Assembly (NCBI RefSeq): GCF_028553805.1
Contig: NZ_CP067140.1
Location: forward strand, 3,658,001-3,722,000
Reading direction: 5' to 3'
DNA length: 64,000 nucleotides
Source of the DNA: Paracoccus saliphilus
Lineage (GTDB): Bacteria > Pseudomonadota > Alphaproteobacteria > Rhodobacterales > Rhodobacteraceae
In this document: piece after piece, positions 43,964 to 53,234 of the stretch
Layout: each line of letters opens with the position of its first letter
Numbering within the stretch: the first letter of the stretch is position 1
The notes under the pieces: generated by a model
The model's database searches: none
Seen by the model: only the letters and a program-made list of their open reading frames with translations
Told to the model about the DNA's origin: nothing
Translations under genes and position numbers: made by a program

Positions 43964-44323
43964 ATGAAGATCGGTGAGATGGCAGAAAGAACTGGCGTCA
44001 GCATTCGTATGCTGCGCTACTATGAAGAGCAGGGTCTGCTCGCACCTGCCAGAACCGCCAGCGGATACCGGGACTATGGCAAAGTCGAGCTGAACACGAT
44101 CGAACGCATCAAGACGCTGGGCGCCTGCGGGATGACCCTGCCCGTGATCCAGCGGTTTCTGCCTTGCGCCATAGATGGGCGAGGCGCATTCGAACCATGC
44201 GATGAGCTTCGCTCCATCCTTCAGCATCACGTCGAGGACGTTGACAGGCGGATGGATGCGCTCGCGGAAAGCCGAACACTTCTGTCAGCGCTTCTGGACG
44301 AAATCGATATACGGGTTGAATGA
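43964..44323 (+). CDS. MerR-family transcriptional regulator
   Basis: This 119-residue protein has HTH KIGEMAERTGVSIRMLRYYEEQG and the wing TASGYRDYG, then a dimerisation coiled coil (HVEDVDRRMDALAESRTLL). Cysteines in GACG, LPCA and EPCDE are scattered and do not form the metal pattern of MerR or ZntR, so an organic effector is more likely. AAGGA precedes the ATG. It probably activates the divergent aminotransferase gene. Confidence 0.85.
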   Translation: MKIGEMAERTGVSIRMLRYYEEQGLLAPARTASGYRDYGKVELNTIERIKTLGACGMTLPVIQRFLPCAIDGRGAFEPCDELRSILQHHVEDVDRRMDALAESRTLLSALLDEIDIRVE

Positions 44324-44414
44324 CCGTTTCGTTCCGCGCTTCAGAGAGCGGTGTGGCGACCTTCAATGCGCAATCGACGAATCGCAGGAAGGCGAAGGCA
44401 TTATATAACAAGCT

Positions 44415-45104
44415 TCAGGTTTCCAGCATGATGCCAAGGCTCTTGGGCCTTGCGTCTTCGCCGTTGATGGGAAGAAGGTCCATCGGGCAGCAGGAAATCA
44501 CCGCGATCGCATCGATCTCGGCCTTCAACCGGACAAAGTCGCCGGGGCGCGATACCGGCGCCTGCCAGCTCATCGCGCCTCCTTCTTCGACCGGGATATT
44601 CATCCACAAGTTCAGCGGCGCGGGGATTTCGGGCGCCCGCAGGCCGATCGCGGACAATGCCATCAGCAGGTTGTCAGCGCAGTTATCGTGATAGCCTTCA
44701 TGGCCAAGCTGCGTATACCGCCTGCTGTCGCAGGCCGCGACCAATGTGTCATGCACACCGGGTGAACTGTCTTCCAGGAGTGTCATGATCGGGCGACGGC
44801 GGTTGCTGATCAGCCCATCGCCCTGTCCTGGAGACAACCGGCGCAAACCGGTCCGCAGATGCTCCATCGAGAGAAACTCAGTCATGTCGCCATCCGCAAA
44901 ACACCAGAAATCGCCGACTTGGCTGCCATGCGTGTTGACGATTTGCATGATTTGGCCTGTTGCCACGCGCAAGGCGCGTCCCTGGCGTGCGGGAATTTCA
45001 TGGAGCTTGCCGGGCTCGATACGGCCGTCCGGCCCGAGGGCCTCACTGGCCGAGGGATTGCGCCCAGATGGCTGCGGTGACGAGGTTGTGCTGGTTCTGG
45101 GCAT
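44415..45104 (-). CDS. Urea carboxylase-associated family protein (DUF1989)
   Basis: This 229-residue protein has GQIMQIVNTHGSQVGDFWCF, then FLSMEHLRTGLRRLSPGQGD and GYHDNCADNLL. These are marks of the DUF1989 family. Members are linked to urea carboxylase, and some act as carboxyguanidine deiminase subunits in guanidine breakdown. Here it stands alone, with no urea carboxylase or guanidine riboswitch nearby, so its function is open. It is 25 bases from azoR on the same strand and may be co-transcribed with it. Confidence 0.75.
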   Translation of the reverse strand: MPRTSTTSSPQPSGRNPSASEALGPDGRIEPGKLHEIPARQGRALRVATGQIMQIVNTHGSQVGDFWCFADGDMTEFLSMEHLRTGLRRLSPGQGDGLISNRRRPIMTLLEDSSPGVHDTLVAACDSRRYTQLGHEGYHDNCADNLLMALSAIGLRAPEIPAPLNLWMNIPVEEGGAMSWQAPVSRPGDFVRLKAEIDAIAVISCCPMDLLPINGEDARPKSLGIMLET

Positions 45105-45129
45105 GCTGGTCTCCGTTCAGATTTCGGGA

Positions 45130-45810
45130 TCATTCCACGCCAGCTTGGACGATGGAGTGTTCCGCCGCCAGATCGCGTGCCAGTTTTATGGTAGCCGCCT
45201 CGGCTTTCTCGACCGAATGGGTGTGCCGATGATCCTTGAATTCCTGATATTCGATAGCGATCGTCATGATATCCGATTGGCGGACACCAAAATAATGCGC
45301 ACAAGCGGAAATCGCCGGATCAAGCGTATTCATAGGGGCGCGCATGCCTCTCGGATGAAACCCGAATTCACCACGCGACGACAATACGACCAGCCGCTTG
45401 CCATGCAGGATCGGCTCGATGGGCGTATCGCCGCGGGCAAGATCGAAGGAAAATGTGCGGCCGATCCTGGCCACATGGTCGATCCATCCCTTCAAGGCTG
45501 TCGGCAGGCCATAGTTGTACATCGGCACGCCCATGACCAGAATATCGGCGGCAATCACCTCGTCGATCAACTGATCCGAGAGAGCGAGCCTTTGCCGCAT
45601 CCAGTCCTCGCGGGAAGATTCGGGTGTAAAGGCTGCCTCTATGAAGCGATGATCGATGGCCGGGACAGGCTCATGACCGACATCCCGGATCGTGACGCGG
45701 CTGAATGGGTCGACGCGTCGGAACTCATCGACGAACAGGCCGGTCAACCATCGCGTCAGTGAGCGGCTTGCCAGTTGTGCGCTGGAATCGATACGCAACA
45801 AGGTCGTCAT
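45130..45810 (-). CDS. FMN-dependent NADH-azoreductase (AzoR-like)
   Basis: This 226-residue flavodoxin-fold protein begins TLLRIDSSAQLASRSLTR (phosphate-binding start). It has GVPMYNYGLPTALKGWIDHV with the conserved MYNF/Y-G-x-P FMN motif, and GRTFSFD. Family members reduce quinones and azo compounds with NADH. It is divergent from a LysR gene at 45959, with a palindrome between them. Confidence 0.85.
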   Translation of the reverse strand: MTTLLRIDSSAQLASRSLTRWLTGLFVDEFRRVDPFSRVTIRDVGHEPVPAIDHRFIEAAFTPESSREDWMRQRLALSDQLIDEVIAADILVMGVPMYNYGLPTALKGWIDHVARIGRTFSFDLARGDTPIEPILHGKRLVVLSSRGEFGFHPRGMRAPMNTLDPAISACAHYFGVRQSDIMTIAIEYQEFKDHRHTHSVEKAEAATIKLARDLAAEHSIVQAGVE

Positions 45811-45911
45811 CTTGCGGTCTCCTGGATTGTTGAAGCAGTGGCTGGCCGTCGCGGCCTGATCCTCTGCTAGCAGCCGGCTTCACGCTTGGCGAAAGCCAAT
45901 AATTCAGTCAC

Positions 45912-45932
45912 AAGATGAACCAAATTCATCTT
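45912..45932. promoter_or_regulatory. Palindrome upstream of the LysR gene
   Basis: AAGATGAA-ccaaa-TTCATCTT, perfect 8-base arms, 27 bases before the lysR start and about 100 from azoR. It is a candidate LysR autoregulatory site. Confidence 0.55.
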
Positions 45933-45958
45933 TGCCCGGATATGTTGAGGTCAAAGCC

Positions 45959-46864
45959 ATGCGACGTTTGCCTCCCCTGCACGCCCTTCGTGCATTCGAA
46001 GCTGCTGCCCGTCATCTCCATTTCGGGCATGCCGCCGCTGAATTGCACCTGACCCCCACCGCCATCAGCCACCAGATCCGCCAGTTGGAGGCGATCCTTG
46101 GGGTCAAGTTATTCATCCGTCATCCTCGCCCGGTGCGGTTGACCCGCGAAGGTGAGATGCTTTTTCCCGTGCTGAACCGGTCCCTAGATCAGATTGCCGC
46201 CGCGATCGCTACGGTGTCGAGTGAAGATGCGGGCCGACCGCTTTCGGTATCCGTCACCATGGCTTTCGCCAGCAGATGGCTCATGCCTCGCCTTGCACAG
46301 CTGCGCGAGGAAACGGGAATCGAGTTGATCGTCAACGCCGATGATAGGCCCGCTATATTTCAACGCGACAATATCGACCTGGCGATCCGCTATGCCAATG
46401 ATCCATCTAGCGAAGGGAACTGGACAGTCTTGTTCGCCGACAGGCTAGTGCCGATGTGTTCACCCCGGTTGCTGGAAGAAATCGATGTTCCTTTCGATCC
46501 TGAACATCTGTCGGATTGGCGATTGATACACTATGACTGGAAGCAAAAATCCGCAGGCTCGCCAACTTGGAAAAACTGGCTTACCAGGATCAATGGAAGA
46601 GGAGTTGCGCCTCCCATCGCACAGGTCTTCTCGGAAGAAATCCATGCGCTCGATGCAGCAATTGCCGGCTTGGGGGTGGTGCTGGCCTCCGAGATCGTTG
46701 CGGCCGATGACTTGAGGAAGGGGCATTTGATCAAACTTTCGGAGCATTCCCTGGACGGGCAAACATTCTGGGCGGTATTCCAGGAGGAAAGCACAAGAAA
46801 GAAGGATATTCTTTGCATTATCGACTGGATGAGGAACGCGGATCGGGATGAAGGTTGTCCTTGA
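45959..46864 (+). CDS. LysR-family regulator (GcvA-like)
   Basis: This 301-residue LysR-type protein starts RRLPPLHALRAFEAAARHLH with HTH AAAELHLTPTAISHQIRQLE, the GcvA/AmpR-like signature, followed by the substrate-binding domain. The ATG at 45959 is 7-8 bases after GAGG. It is divergent from azoR, its likely target. Bases 46865-47042 downstream hold no gene. Confidence 0.85.
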   Translation: MRRLPPLHALRAFEAAARHLHFGHAAAELHLTPTAISHQIRQLEAILGVKLFIRHPRPVRLTREGEMLFPVLNRSLDQIAAAIATVSSEDAGRPLSVSVTMAFASRWLMPRLAQLREETGIELIVNADDRPAIFQRDNIDLAIRYANDPSSEGNWTVLFADRLVPMCSPRLLEEIDVPFDPEHLSDWRLIHYDWKQKSAGSPTWKNWLTRINGRGVAPPIAQVFSEEIHALDAAIAGLGVVLASEIVAADDLRKGHLIKLSEHSLDGQTFWAVFQEESTRKKDILCIIDWMRNADRDEGCP

Positions 46865-47042
46865 AGTCCCTTTGGGTAACCCGGGCCATCAGGATAGTAT
46901 AGTGAACGGACCGGAGCGGTCTGTCTCATCCAGGCACGGAAATCGCAACGATAGCCCGAGTGACGACGCGATGTGCGGGCATCTGCCGCTGTGAACTATT
47001 TCCAATACTTCCACGGTTGGAGGAAGGTTCCCAAATGCTCGA

Positions 47043-47891
47043 TCATTCTCGATGCTGATCAACACGACCATGTTCGGAAATATAGTCAAGCACCGCCTGA
47101 ACCCTACGCGGAAGCGTTTTGGCCCGTCCGACATAGAGTAGATGAAAATCCTCGAAAACCTGTTCGGCATGCGGGCTGCAGATGACGACCTCACGGGATG
47201 CCAGTTCGCGGGCGACAGTGAAGCGGCCAACACGAGCGGTGCCGGTGCCCGCGGCAACAAGCGCCGCGATGGTCGCCCCGTCATTTACCTGCAGACGCGA
47301 TGATCCTCCCCGCCAAGCAATATCGCGACGGGCATAGGAGAACCCGATACGGAGCGAGGGCGGCACGTCGTCGCCTCGGGATGGAGCCACGACCTCGACA
47401 ATCTCGCTGCGACCCAGATGGCGCGCCATGAGGTTCGAGTCTTCAAGCGGCCCGGCGCGCACCGCCAGATCAATCGGCTGGCCGTAAAGATCGCTGACAT
47501 GATCGCCGATCACCAGGTCGACGCGGATCTCGGGATGGGAACGCAACAGCCCACCAAGCACCGGCGCCAGAATATGGTTGGCATAGGCGGCGCTGGTGGC
47601 GATACGCACTGTGCCCGCGACCCGGCCACAGCTTGCCTCGTGCTCTGCTGCGTCAAGTGCTTCGAGAATGGCCTGGCCCTGGCGCGCGAACCGCGCGCCT
47701 TCCTCGGTCACTTGGACTTTGCGGGTCGAGCGTTTCAGCAGCGTCACACCCAACCTCTCCTCGAGCCGGGCCATCATCTTGGAAACGGCCGAAGGCGTCA
47801 TTCCCCGCATCCGCGCGGCGGCAGAGAAACTGCCCTCTGCAATGACGCTCAGCAGAGTCTCGATTTCCACAAGCCGGTTCGTGTCGCGCAT
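47043..47891 (-). CDS. LysR-family transcriptional regulator
   Basis: This protein of about 282 residues has HTH GSFSAAARMRGMTPSAVSKM and a LysR effector domain (GTVRIATSAAYANHILAPVL). It is divergent from the MFS gene at 48000. The start is uncertain: ATG at 47891 or four codons earlier at 47903. A long open frame continues to 48500 but runs antisense to the MFS gene. Confidence 0.8.
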   Translation of the reverse strand: MRDTNRLVEIETLLSVIAEGSFSAAARMRGMTPSAVSKMMARLEERLGVTLLKRSTRKVQVTEEGARFARQGQAILEALDAAEHEASCGRVAGTVRIATSAAYANHILAPVLGGLLRSHPEIRVDLVIGDHVSDLYGQPIDLAVRAGPLEDSNLMARHLGRSEIVEVVAPSRGDDVPPSLRIGFSYARRDIAWRGGSSRLQVNDGATIAALVAAGTGTARVGRFTVARELASREVVICSPHAEQVFEDFHLLYVGRAKTLPRRVQAVLDYISEHGRVDQHRE

Positions 47892-47999
47892 TCGCCCATC
47901 CATCTGTGAACTGCAGGCACAATAGCTTGTATCTTGCAGCGTCTGGTTTCTCAAGCACTCTGCGCCGATCTTCCACAGGAACAAGTGGAGATTTGCATC

Positions 48000-49193
48000 A
48001 TGACAACGACTCTGACTGCAGGGCGCATCGAGACCAGTCGTACAGCCCGCTGGGCCCTTGTCGCACTCGGCATCGGCGCCTTCGGGATCGGCCTGACCGA
48101 ATTCGTGATCATGGGATTGCTGGTCGAGGTGGCGCAGTCGCTTTCGGTCAGCGTGCCATCGGCAGGCCTGCTGATCAGCGGTTACGCGCTTGGCGTTACC
48201 TTTGGCGGCCCGCTGCTGACCCTTGCCACGGCGCGCCTGCCGCATCGCAACGTGATCCTTGCGCTGATGGCGATCTTTATCCTCGCCAATATCCTTTGCG
48301 CCGTAGCGCCAAGCTATGGGCTGCTGATGCTGGGGCGCGTCACTAGTGGTTTTGCCCATGGCACCTTCTTCGGCGTCGGTGCCGTCGTTGCGCAAAGCCT
48401 GGTTCCTCCCGAGCGCAAAGCCTCGGCCATTGCGTTGATCTTTACCGGCCTGACGCTGGCAACAGTTCTGGGGCTGCCCTTTGGGACCGAATTGGGTCAA
48501 GTGTTCGGCTGGCGCGCCACATTCTGGAGCGTAAGCGGCATCGGCCTGCTGGCCCTGATCGCCAGCGCATTGTCTCTGCCCGCCGGCACCCGCGGCGAAA
48601 CCCCGGCGAATTGGCGCAGCCTGGCACGGCTTTTGCGTGGTGCGCCGCTACTGGCGCTTACCACAACGACGCTCGGTTATGCCGGGGTGTTCCTGGTCTT
48701 CACCTACATTGCGCCAATCCTGACCGGGATCAGCGACGTCTCACCGACTCATGTGTCGCGATACCTGCTGTTATTCGGGGCCGGCATCGTGGTGGGCAAT
48801 ATCCTTGGCGGGCGCCTTGCAGATCGCGGGCTGCGCCCGGCACTGCTGGGCACATTGGCGGGTCTGGCGGCTGTGATACTCGCCATGCGCCTTGGCATGG
48901 GTCATCCGGTCGCCGCGATGTTATCGCTTTTCCTGTTCGGCGTCGCAGCCTTCTCGACCCTCGCGCCACTTCAGGCCTTCATGCTGCGCCAGTCCCAAGG
49001 CGCAAGCGCGGAACTGGCTTCGACCCTGAATATCTCGGCCTTCAACCTCGCCAATGCCATCGGTGCGGCCATCGGCGGCAGCGCAATCGCGGCAGGATGG
49101 GGGCTTGGCAGCCTGTTCCCGCTTGGCGCCGTCATGCCCGCCCTGGCCGTGCTGCTGACCCTTGCAACCTTCAAATCCGGAGAAGACTCATGA
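48000..49193 (+). CDS. MFS transporter (AraJ/drug efflux type)
   Basis: This 397-residue 12-TM protein starts ALGIGAFGIGLTEFVIMGLL, the DHA1 family opening (G-x-x-x-G-x-x-EF), with the usual loop-2 region ARLPHRNVIL. TGGAGA precedes the ATG at 48000. Its stop overlaps the start of the SGNH hydrolase gene, so export and hydrolysis may be linked. The divergent LysR gene probably controls both. Confidence 0.85.
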   Translation: MTTTLTAGRIETSRTARWALVALGIGAFGIGLTEFVIMGLLVEVAQSLSVSVPSAGLLISGYALGVTFGGPLLTLATARLPHRNVILALMAIFILANILCAVAPSYGLLMLGRVTSGFAHGTFFGVGAVVAQSLVPPERKASAIALIFTGLTLATVLGLPFGTELGQVFGWRATFWSVSGIGLLALIASALSLPAGTRGETPANWRSLARLLRGAPLLALTTTTLGYAGVFLVFTYIAPILTGISDVSPTHVSRYLLLFGAGIVVGNILGGRLADRGLRPALLGTLAGLAAVILAMRLGMGHPVAAMLSLFLFGVAAFSTLAPLQAFMLRQSQGASAELASTLNISAFNLANAIGAAIGGSAIAAGWGLGSLFPLGAVMPALAVLLTLATFKSGEDS

Positions 49194-50404
49194 AACCGAT
49201 CATCGCGACAACCGCCTCGCTGATTTTTGCCTTATCCACTGGAATCGCCCATTCAGAGGAATGGACCCCGGCCTGGACTGCAAGCCCGGAGGCGGTCTGG
49301 AGTACCGAATTCGACTTTCCCACCGGACTGCCCGACAGCATCGCCGGGCAGACCATTCGCCAGCCGCTGACACTTGCCTGGGGCGGGGACAGGTTGCGCA
49401 TCACCCTGTCGAACAGCTACGGCACGACACCCCTGCCAGTTGACGCGGCCATGGTGGCACTCGGCGGCGAAGGTGCCGCGTTGAAAGGGCAGGAGCTACC
49501 CGTTCTCTTTGGCGGCAAACCCGAGGTAACCATACCGCCGGGCGCGCGGATCACGTCTGACCCGGTGGCGCTGCCGGTCGAGGCTGGCCAGCGCATCTCG
49601 GTCACCCTGAGTTATGGCGAGGACGCGGTGGCGCAGGATTTCCACTGGGATGCGAGAGAGACAAGCTTTGTCATTGACGGAAATCGCATCGATGAAGAGA
49701 TCACCGCCCGCGTGAGTCTCGCCGGTGTGCTGACCGATCATCCGGCCGAGATGGTCGTGGTCGCGATGGGGGATTCCATCACTGACGGCAACGGCGCGGC
49801 GATGAACGAGGATGTGCGCTGGCCGGATTTTCTGGCCCGGCGGCTCGCCCCGGAAGGTGTCGCGGTGATCAATGCGGGTATATCCGGCGGCAGGCTGCTC
49901 TCGGACGGGATGGGAAAAAGCGTTCTGGCGCGGATCGACCGCGATGTATTCGCCGTTCCGGGAGTTGATGCCGTGGTGCTTTTGATCGGCACCAACGATA
50001 TCGCCTGGCCGGGTTCGCCCTTCGCGCCTGACGAGGCCCCAATGACGCTCGAAGGCCTGCAGGCAGGCATCTCTGCCATTGCCGCAAAGGCCAGGCTTCA
50101 GGGGGTGCACCTGATCGTGGGAACCGTTCCGCCATTTCGTGGTGCGCTACCCGACACACCGATGGAAGCCACCTATTGGAGTGCCGGGAAAGATGGCCTT
50201 CGCCGTGAGTTCAACGATTGGCTGCGAACAACCGACCTGGTCGACGAACTGGTCGATTTCGACGCTGTCCTGCGTGATCCGGACGATCATTCGCAACTGA
50301 AACCTACTTATGACAGCGGAGACCGGCTGCATCCGGGCGCCGCAGGGAATGAGGCGATGGCGGCTGCTGTTTCGTCGAAGGTTTTGAAAGGGGAGACACC
50401 GTGA
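49190..50404 (+). CDS. Exported SGNH/GDSL hydrolase
   Basis: This 404-residue protein has a signal peptide (cleaved near IAHSE), an N-terminal beta-rich domain and an SGNH domain from about residue 180. Block I is VVVAMGDSITDGNG (nucleophile Ser), then NAGISGGRLL, LLIGTNDIAW (Asn) and DRLHPGAAG (Asp/His pair). It should cleave esters of carbohydrates or lipids in the periplasm. The same architecture is seen in rhamnogalacturonan or xylan acetylesterase-like proteins. It is coupled to the MFS gene. Confidence 0.85.
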   Translation: MKPIIATTASLIFALSTGIAHSEEWTPAWTASPEAVWSTEFDFPTGLPDSIAGQTIRQPLTLAWGGDRLRITLSNSYGTTPLPVDAAMVALGGEGAALKGQELPVLFGGKPEVTIPPGARITSDPVALPVEAGQRISVTLSYGEDAVAQDFHWDARETSFVIDGNRIDEEITARVSLAGVLTDHPAEMVVVAMGDSITDGNGAAMNEDVRWPDFLARRLAPEGVAVINAGISGGRLLSDGMGKSVLARIDRDVFAVPGVDAVVLLIGTNDIAWPGSPFAPDEAPMTLEGLQAGISAIAAKARLQGVHLIVGTVPPFRGALPDTPMEATYWSAGKDGLRREFNDWLRTTDLVDELVDFDAVLRDPDDHSQLKPTYDSGDRLHPGAAGNEAMAAAVSSKVLKGETP

Positions 50405-50583
50405 ACATCGGATGGGGTGGTCATTACTGATCGATTGAGAATGCTGCATCATCGACGAATGCCCGCAATGTGAAAGCTGCATCGCGGCACCCCGGCACGT
50501 GTCCGACGGCCGCAATGGGCCGCTCGTCCACATGGGGGACCGTGGGAGCAGTTCGCAACTTCGTTTCAGGATCCGCGAACCAG

Positions 50584-50892
50584 TTACACTAGAAGCTGCC
50601 GTCCCAACCAGGCAAGATGTTCCCGGATCGCGGTCTCATCTCGCTTACAGTATGACCATTTCTGGTGCTTCCGAACCGTGATGAATCCTGCCTGCCTGAG
50701 GATGTCGAGATGCCTGCTTGCCGTCGGTTGCGCGACGGCAAGCGCCTCTGCGATCAGGGTCATGCAAACCCCGAACTCCCTCGGATCAGCCGACCATTGA
50801 TGGCCGAAATGATTTTGCGGCTCTGCCAATAACCGGAGGATCAGCATCCGGGTTTCGCTGGCCATCGCCTTGATCTGTGTTGATTTATCCAT
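50584..50892 (-). CDS. ArsR-family transcriptional regulator
   Basis: This 102-residue winged-helix protein starts DKSTQIKAMASETRMLILRL and has recognition helix AVAQPTASRHLDILRQAG. It has no cysteine pair typical of metal-sensing ArsR, so it probably responds to another cue. It is divergent from the alpha/beta hydrolase, with only 47 bases between the starts. The ATG at 50892 is preferred over a longer open frame. Confidence 0.8.
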   Translation of the reverse strand: MDKSTQIKAMASETRMLILRLLAEPQNHFGHQWSADPREFGVCMTLIAEALAVAQPTASRHLDILRQAGFITVRKHQKWSYCKRDETAIREHLAWLGRQLLV

Positions 50893-50939
50893 ACATTCAT
50901 CATATCGTTGATTAGCTAAATGACAATTTGGATATTGCC

Positions 50940-51758
50940 ATGCTGGAATTGTCAAACACGTCGAGTATCGACGGAAACATGGTCAGATGGGGAAGCTGCG
51001 GAGACGGGCCACCGCTGGTGGCCATTCATGGCACGCCATTTTCTTCGCAGGTTTGGCGCAGGATCGTGCCACATCTCGCTGATCGAAGAACCGTCTATTT
51101 CTTCGACCTGGTTGGCTATGGCCAATCCGAAATGCGTGAGGGGCAGGACGTATCCCTGGCGGTGCAGAACAAGGTTCTCGCGAACCTGTTTGTGGAATGG
51201 GAGCTCGACCGGCCGGATGTGCTGGCACATGATTTCGGTGGAGCGACGGCCCTGCGGGCATATTACTTGAACGGGGTGCGTTACGCCTCGCTCATCATAT
51301 TCGATGCCGTTGCACTCGCCCCTTGGGGTTCTCCTTTCGTTCGGCATGTGCGGAAGCATGAGGCAGCGTTTTCCGGCATGCCGGACTATATGCACCGCGC
51401 ACTTTTGATGGCCTATCTGCAAACAGCGGCGCATAATCCCTTGTCGGACAAGGCATTGGAAATCTACAGTGCCCCATGGCTGGGACCTGTTGGCCAGCCA
51501 GCCTTCTATCGACAGATCGCGCAGATGGATCAGCGGTTTACCGACGAGGTTGAAGGGCTTTACGATGCCATGGATTGCCCCGTCACTGTACTCTGGGGCG
51601 AACAGGACGAATGGATCCCTTATGGGAAGGGCGAGGAACTGGCGACGTTGATTTCCGATCATCCCTGCGTGCAGATTCCCAATTCCGGGCATCTTGTCCA
51701 AGAGGATCGGCCGGAAGTGATCGTCGCCGCCGTGCTAAAACAGATCGCGTCCGCCTGA
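50940..51758 (+). CDS. Alpha/beta hydrolase
   Basis: This 272-residue protein has oxyanion-hole region VAIHGTPFSSQVWRR, a nucleophile elbow LAHDFGGATALRAY (Asp nucleophile, H-D-F/W-G, as in haloalkane dehalogenase and epoxide hydrolase types), acid WGEQDEWIP and catalytic His NSGHLVQED. The Asp elbow suggests a dehalogenase- or epoxide hydrolase-like reaction. The start is ATG 50940 or an upstream in-frame TTG at 50928. It is probably repressed by the divergent ArsR protein. Confidence 0.8.
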   Translation: MLELSNTSSIDGNMVRWGSCGDGPPLVAIHGTPFSSQVWRRIVPHLADRRTVYFFDLVGYGQSEMREGQDVSLAVQNKVLANLFVEWELDRPDVLAHDFGGATALRAYYLNGVRYASLIIFDAVALAPWGSPFVRHVRKHEAAFSGMPDYMHRALLMAYLQTAAHNPLSDKALEIYSAPWLGPVGQPAFYRQIAQMDQRFTDEVEGLYDAMDCPVTVLWGEQDEWIPYGKGEELATLISDHPCVQIPNSGHLVQEDRPEVIVAAVLKQIASA

Positions 51759-51844
51759 CGGCAGCTTTCCCGCTACTGTGGAATGCGGCTATCCCGGGGT
51801 CGTCAGTGCCACGGTGTTCGGAACCATCAAACGCCGGATTGGCG

Positions 51845-52125
51845 CATCATTGCCCGGGGGTCCGGTCGTCGGCTAGGAAGAACGCCTCGATCGTCACCTC
51901 CGACAGCATCACATCGGTGGCCGTCCCGAACACCGTTGTGGTACTGAGAAAGGCCAGCGGCACCGCATCGCTTTTACGCCTGAGCGGCACCGCGCAATTC
52001 TGATCGTTATAGGTGAGCTGAACCACCCACACCACAGTTCGGCAAACATCTCGACCAACCGGATGCGGCCGTCGAAGAGATTGGCGTTCTGATAGCCGAG
52101 GATCGTCGGCCCGATGTTGAGTCGC
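51845..52125 (-). pseudogene. Unidentified gene remnant
   Basis: Leftward, one frame reads PTILGYQNANLFDGRIRLVE and MFAELWCGWF. After a shift another reads VQLTYNDQNCAVPLRR, STTTVFGTATDVMLSEVTIE and AFFLADD before a stop at about 51847. The runs look like true protein ends joined by a frameshift. I do not recognise the family, though the C-terminal part of an XRE-type regulator is possible. It accounts for most of the gap 51759-52211. Confidence 0.4.
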
Positions 52126-52211
52126 TATGGCAAGCTTCCAGATTTTCGGGCGGAGCGCAGTGACCATCGAGTTTTCCGGCCCATCACGCGCGTCGTCCAG
52201 TCGGAAGACGT

Positions 52212-53105
52212 TTAGCCCTCCGCCTGTAGCTCGTCGGCCAGGAAATCCACGAAGGCCCGCACCTTGGGAAGGATGTACTGTCGGGAAGGATACACCACAT
52301 GGATCGAAGTTTCGACTGCACTCCAATCGCCCAATGCAGTCACAAGCCTCCCTTCGGCAATATCCCGTTCCACATAGATATACGGAATCAGGCTTAGGCC
52401 GAAGCCGGCAAGCAACGCGTCACGAACCGCCAGACTGGTCGTCACCTTGTAGCGCCCCTCGATCGGCACGGATACGCTCTGACCAATCTGTGTGAAGGCC
52501 CATTGCTGGACATGACCCGAAAGCGTGAACTGCACGCAATTATGCGCGCGCAGATCCTCGGGATTCTTCGGTTGGCCATAACGCGCGAAATAGTCCGGCG
52601 AAGCGCAGATCACATGTTTAAGCGTCGTCAGTTTGCGCGCGACAAGGCTGGAATCTTCTAGCCGGTCGCTGCCGCGAATGGCGACGTCTATCCCTTCCTT
52701 CACGAGATCAACGCGGCGATCCTCTAGCTTCAGGTCAAGCGTCAGGTCGGGGTGGCGGTCGAGAAAGCCGATGATCGCCTCCGAAAGGCGCGTCAATGTA
52801 AAGGCCATGGGGGCGCTGACCCGCAACAGGCCGCTTGGCATCTGTTGCAATGGTCCCAGAGAATTATCGGCATCCGAGAGATCGTCGAGAACGCGGGTAA
52901 TCTGCTCATGATAGCGCTGGCCGGCCTCGGTCAGGCTCATCCGGCGCGTGGTTCGGTTGAGAAGGCGAACTCCAAGATGCGCCTCAAGTTCCCGGATATT
53001 CTTACTGATCGCAGCCGGAGAAAGACCAAGCCAACGTGCAGCCTCAGCAAAGGAACCGCCTTCCACCGTCCGGTGAAATACCCGGATGGCCTGCAACTGA
53101 TCCAT
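52212..53105 (-). CDS. LysR-family transcriptional regulator
   Basis: This 297-residue protein is of the group starting MDQLQAIRVFHRTVEGGSFA with HTH AARWLGLSPAAISKNIRELE. The effector domain contains LVKEGIDVAIRGSDRLEDSS. It is divergent from the nitroreductase gene at 53235, its probable target, with an AT-rich dyad between. Confidence 0.85.
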   Translation of the reverse strand: MDQLQAIRVFHRTVEGGSFAEAARWLGLSPAAISKNIRELEAHLGVRLLNRTTRRMSLTEAGQRYHEQITRVLDDLSDADNSLGPLQQMPSGLLRVSAPMAFTLTRLSEAIIGFLDRHPDLTLDLKLEDRRVDLVKEGIDVAIRGSDRLEDSSLVARKLTTLKHVICASPDYFARYGQPKNPEDLRAHNCVQFTLSGHVQQWAFTQIGQSVSVPIEGRYKVTTSLAVRDALLAGFGLSLIPYIYVERDIAEGRLVTALGDWSAVETSIHVVYPSRQYILPKVRAFVDFLADELQAEG

Positions 53106-53126
53106 GGTTATTATTTACTAATAGTT

Positions 53127-53148
53127 GTTAATTTTAATACTGATTAAC
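53127..53148. promoter_or_regulatory. AT-rich dyad between lysR and nitroreductase genes
   Basis: GTTAAT (53127-53132) and ATTAAC (53143-53148) are perfect inverted repeats 10 bases apart, in a strikingly AT-rich 130-base gap. The spacing suits a LysR-type site. Confidence 0.5.
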
Positions 53149-53234
53149 GGATTATCTCACAAGAGGAAATGAATTATTTTGTCCTCATCAGCGGTATTTC
53201 CGCCGGAACAAATAATTGTCAAAGGTCGAAACAG

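Noticed and set aside
44415..45104. Guanidine degradation locus
   Set aside because: DUF1989 proteins occur in guanidine pathways, but no second subunit, carboxylase or guanidine riboswitch is visible around this gene.
47904..48500. Upstream extension of the LysR gene at 47043-47891
   Set aside because: It runs antisense through the MFS gene, and the LysR helix-turn-helix begins a few residues after the chosen start.
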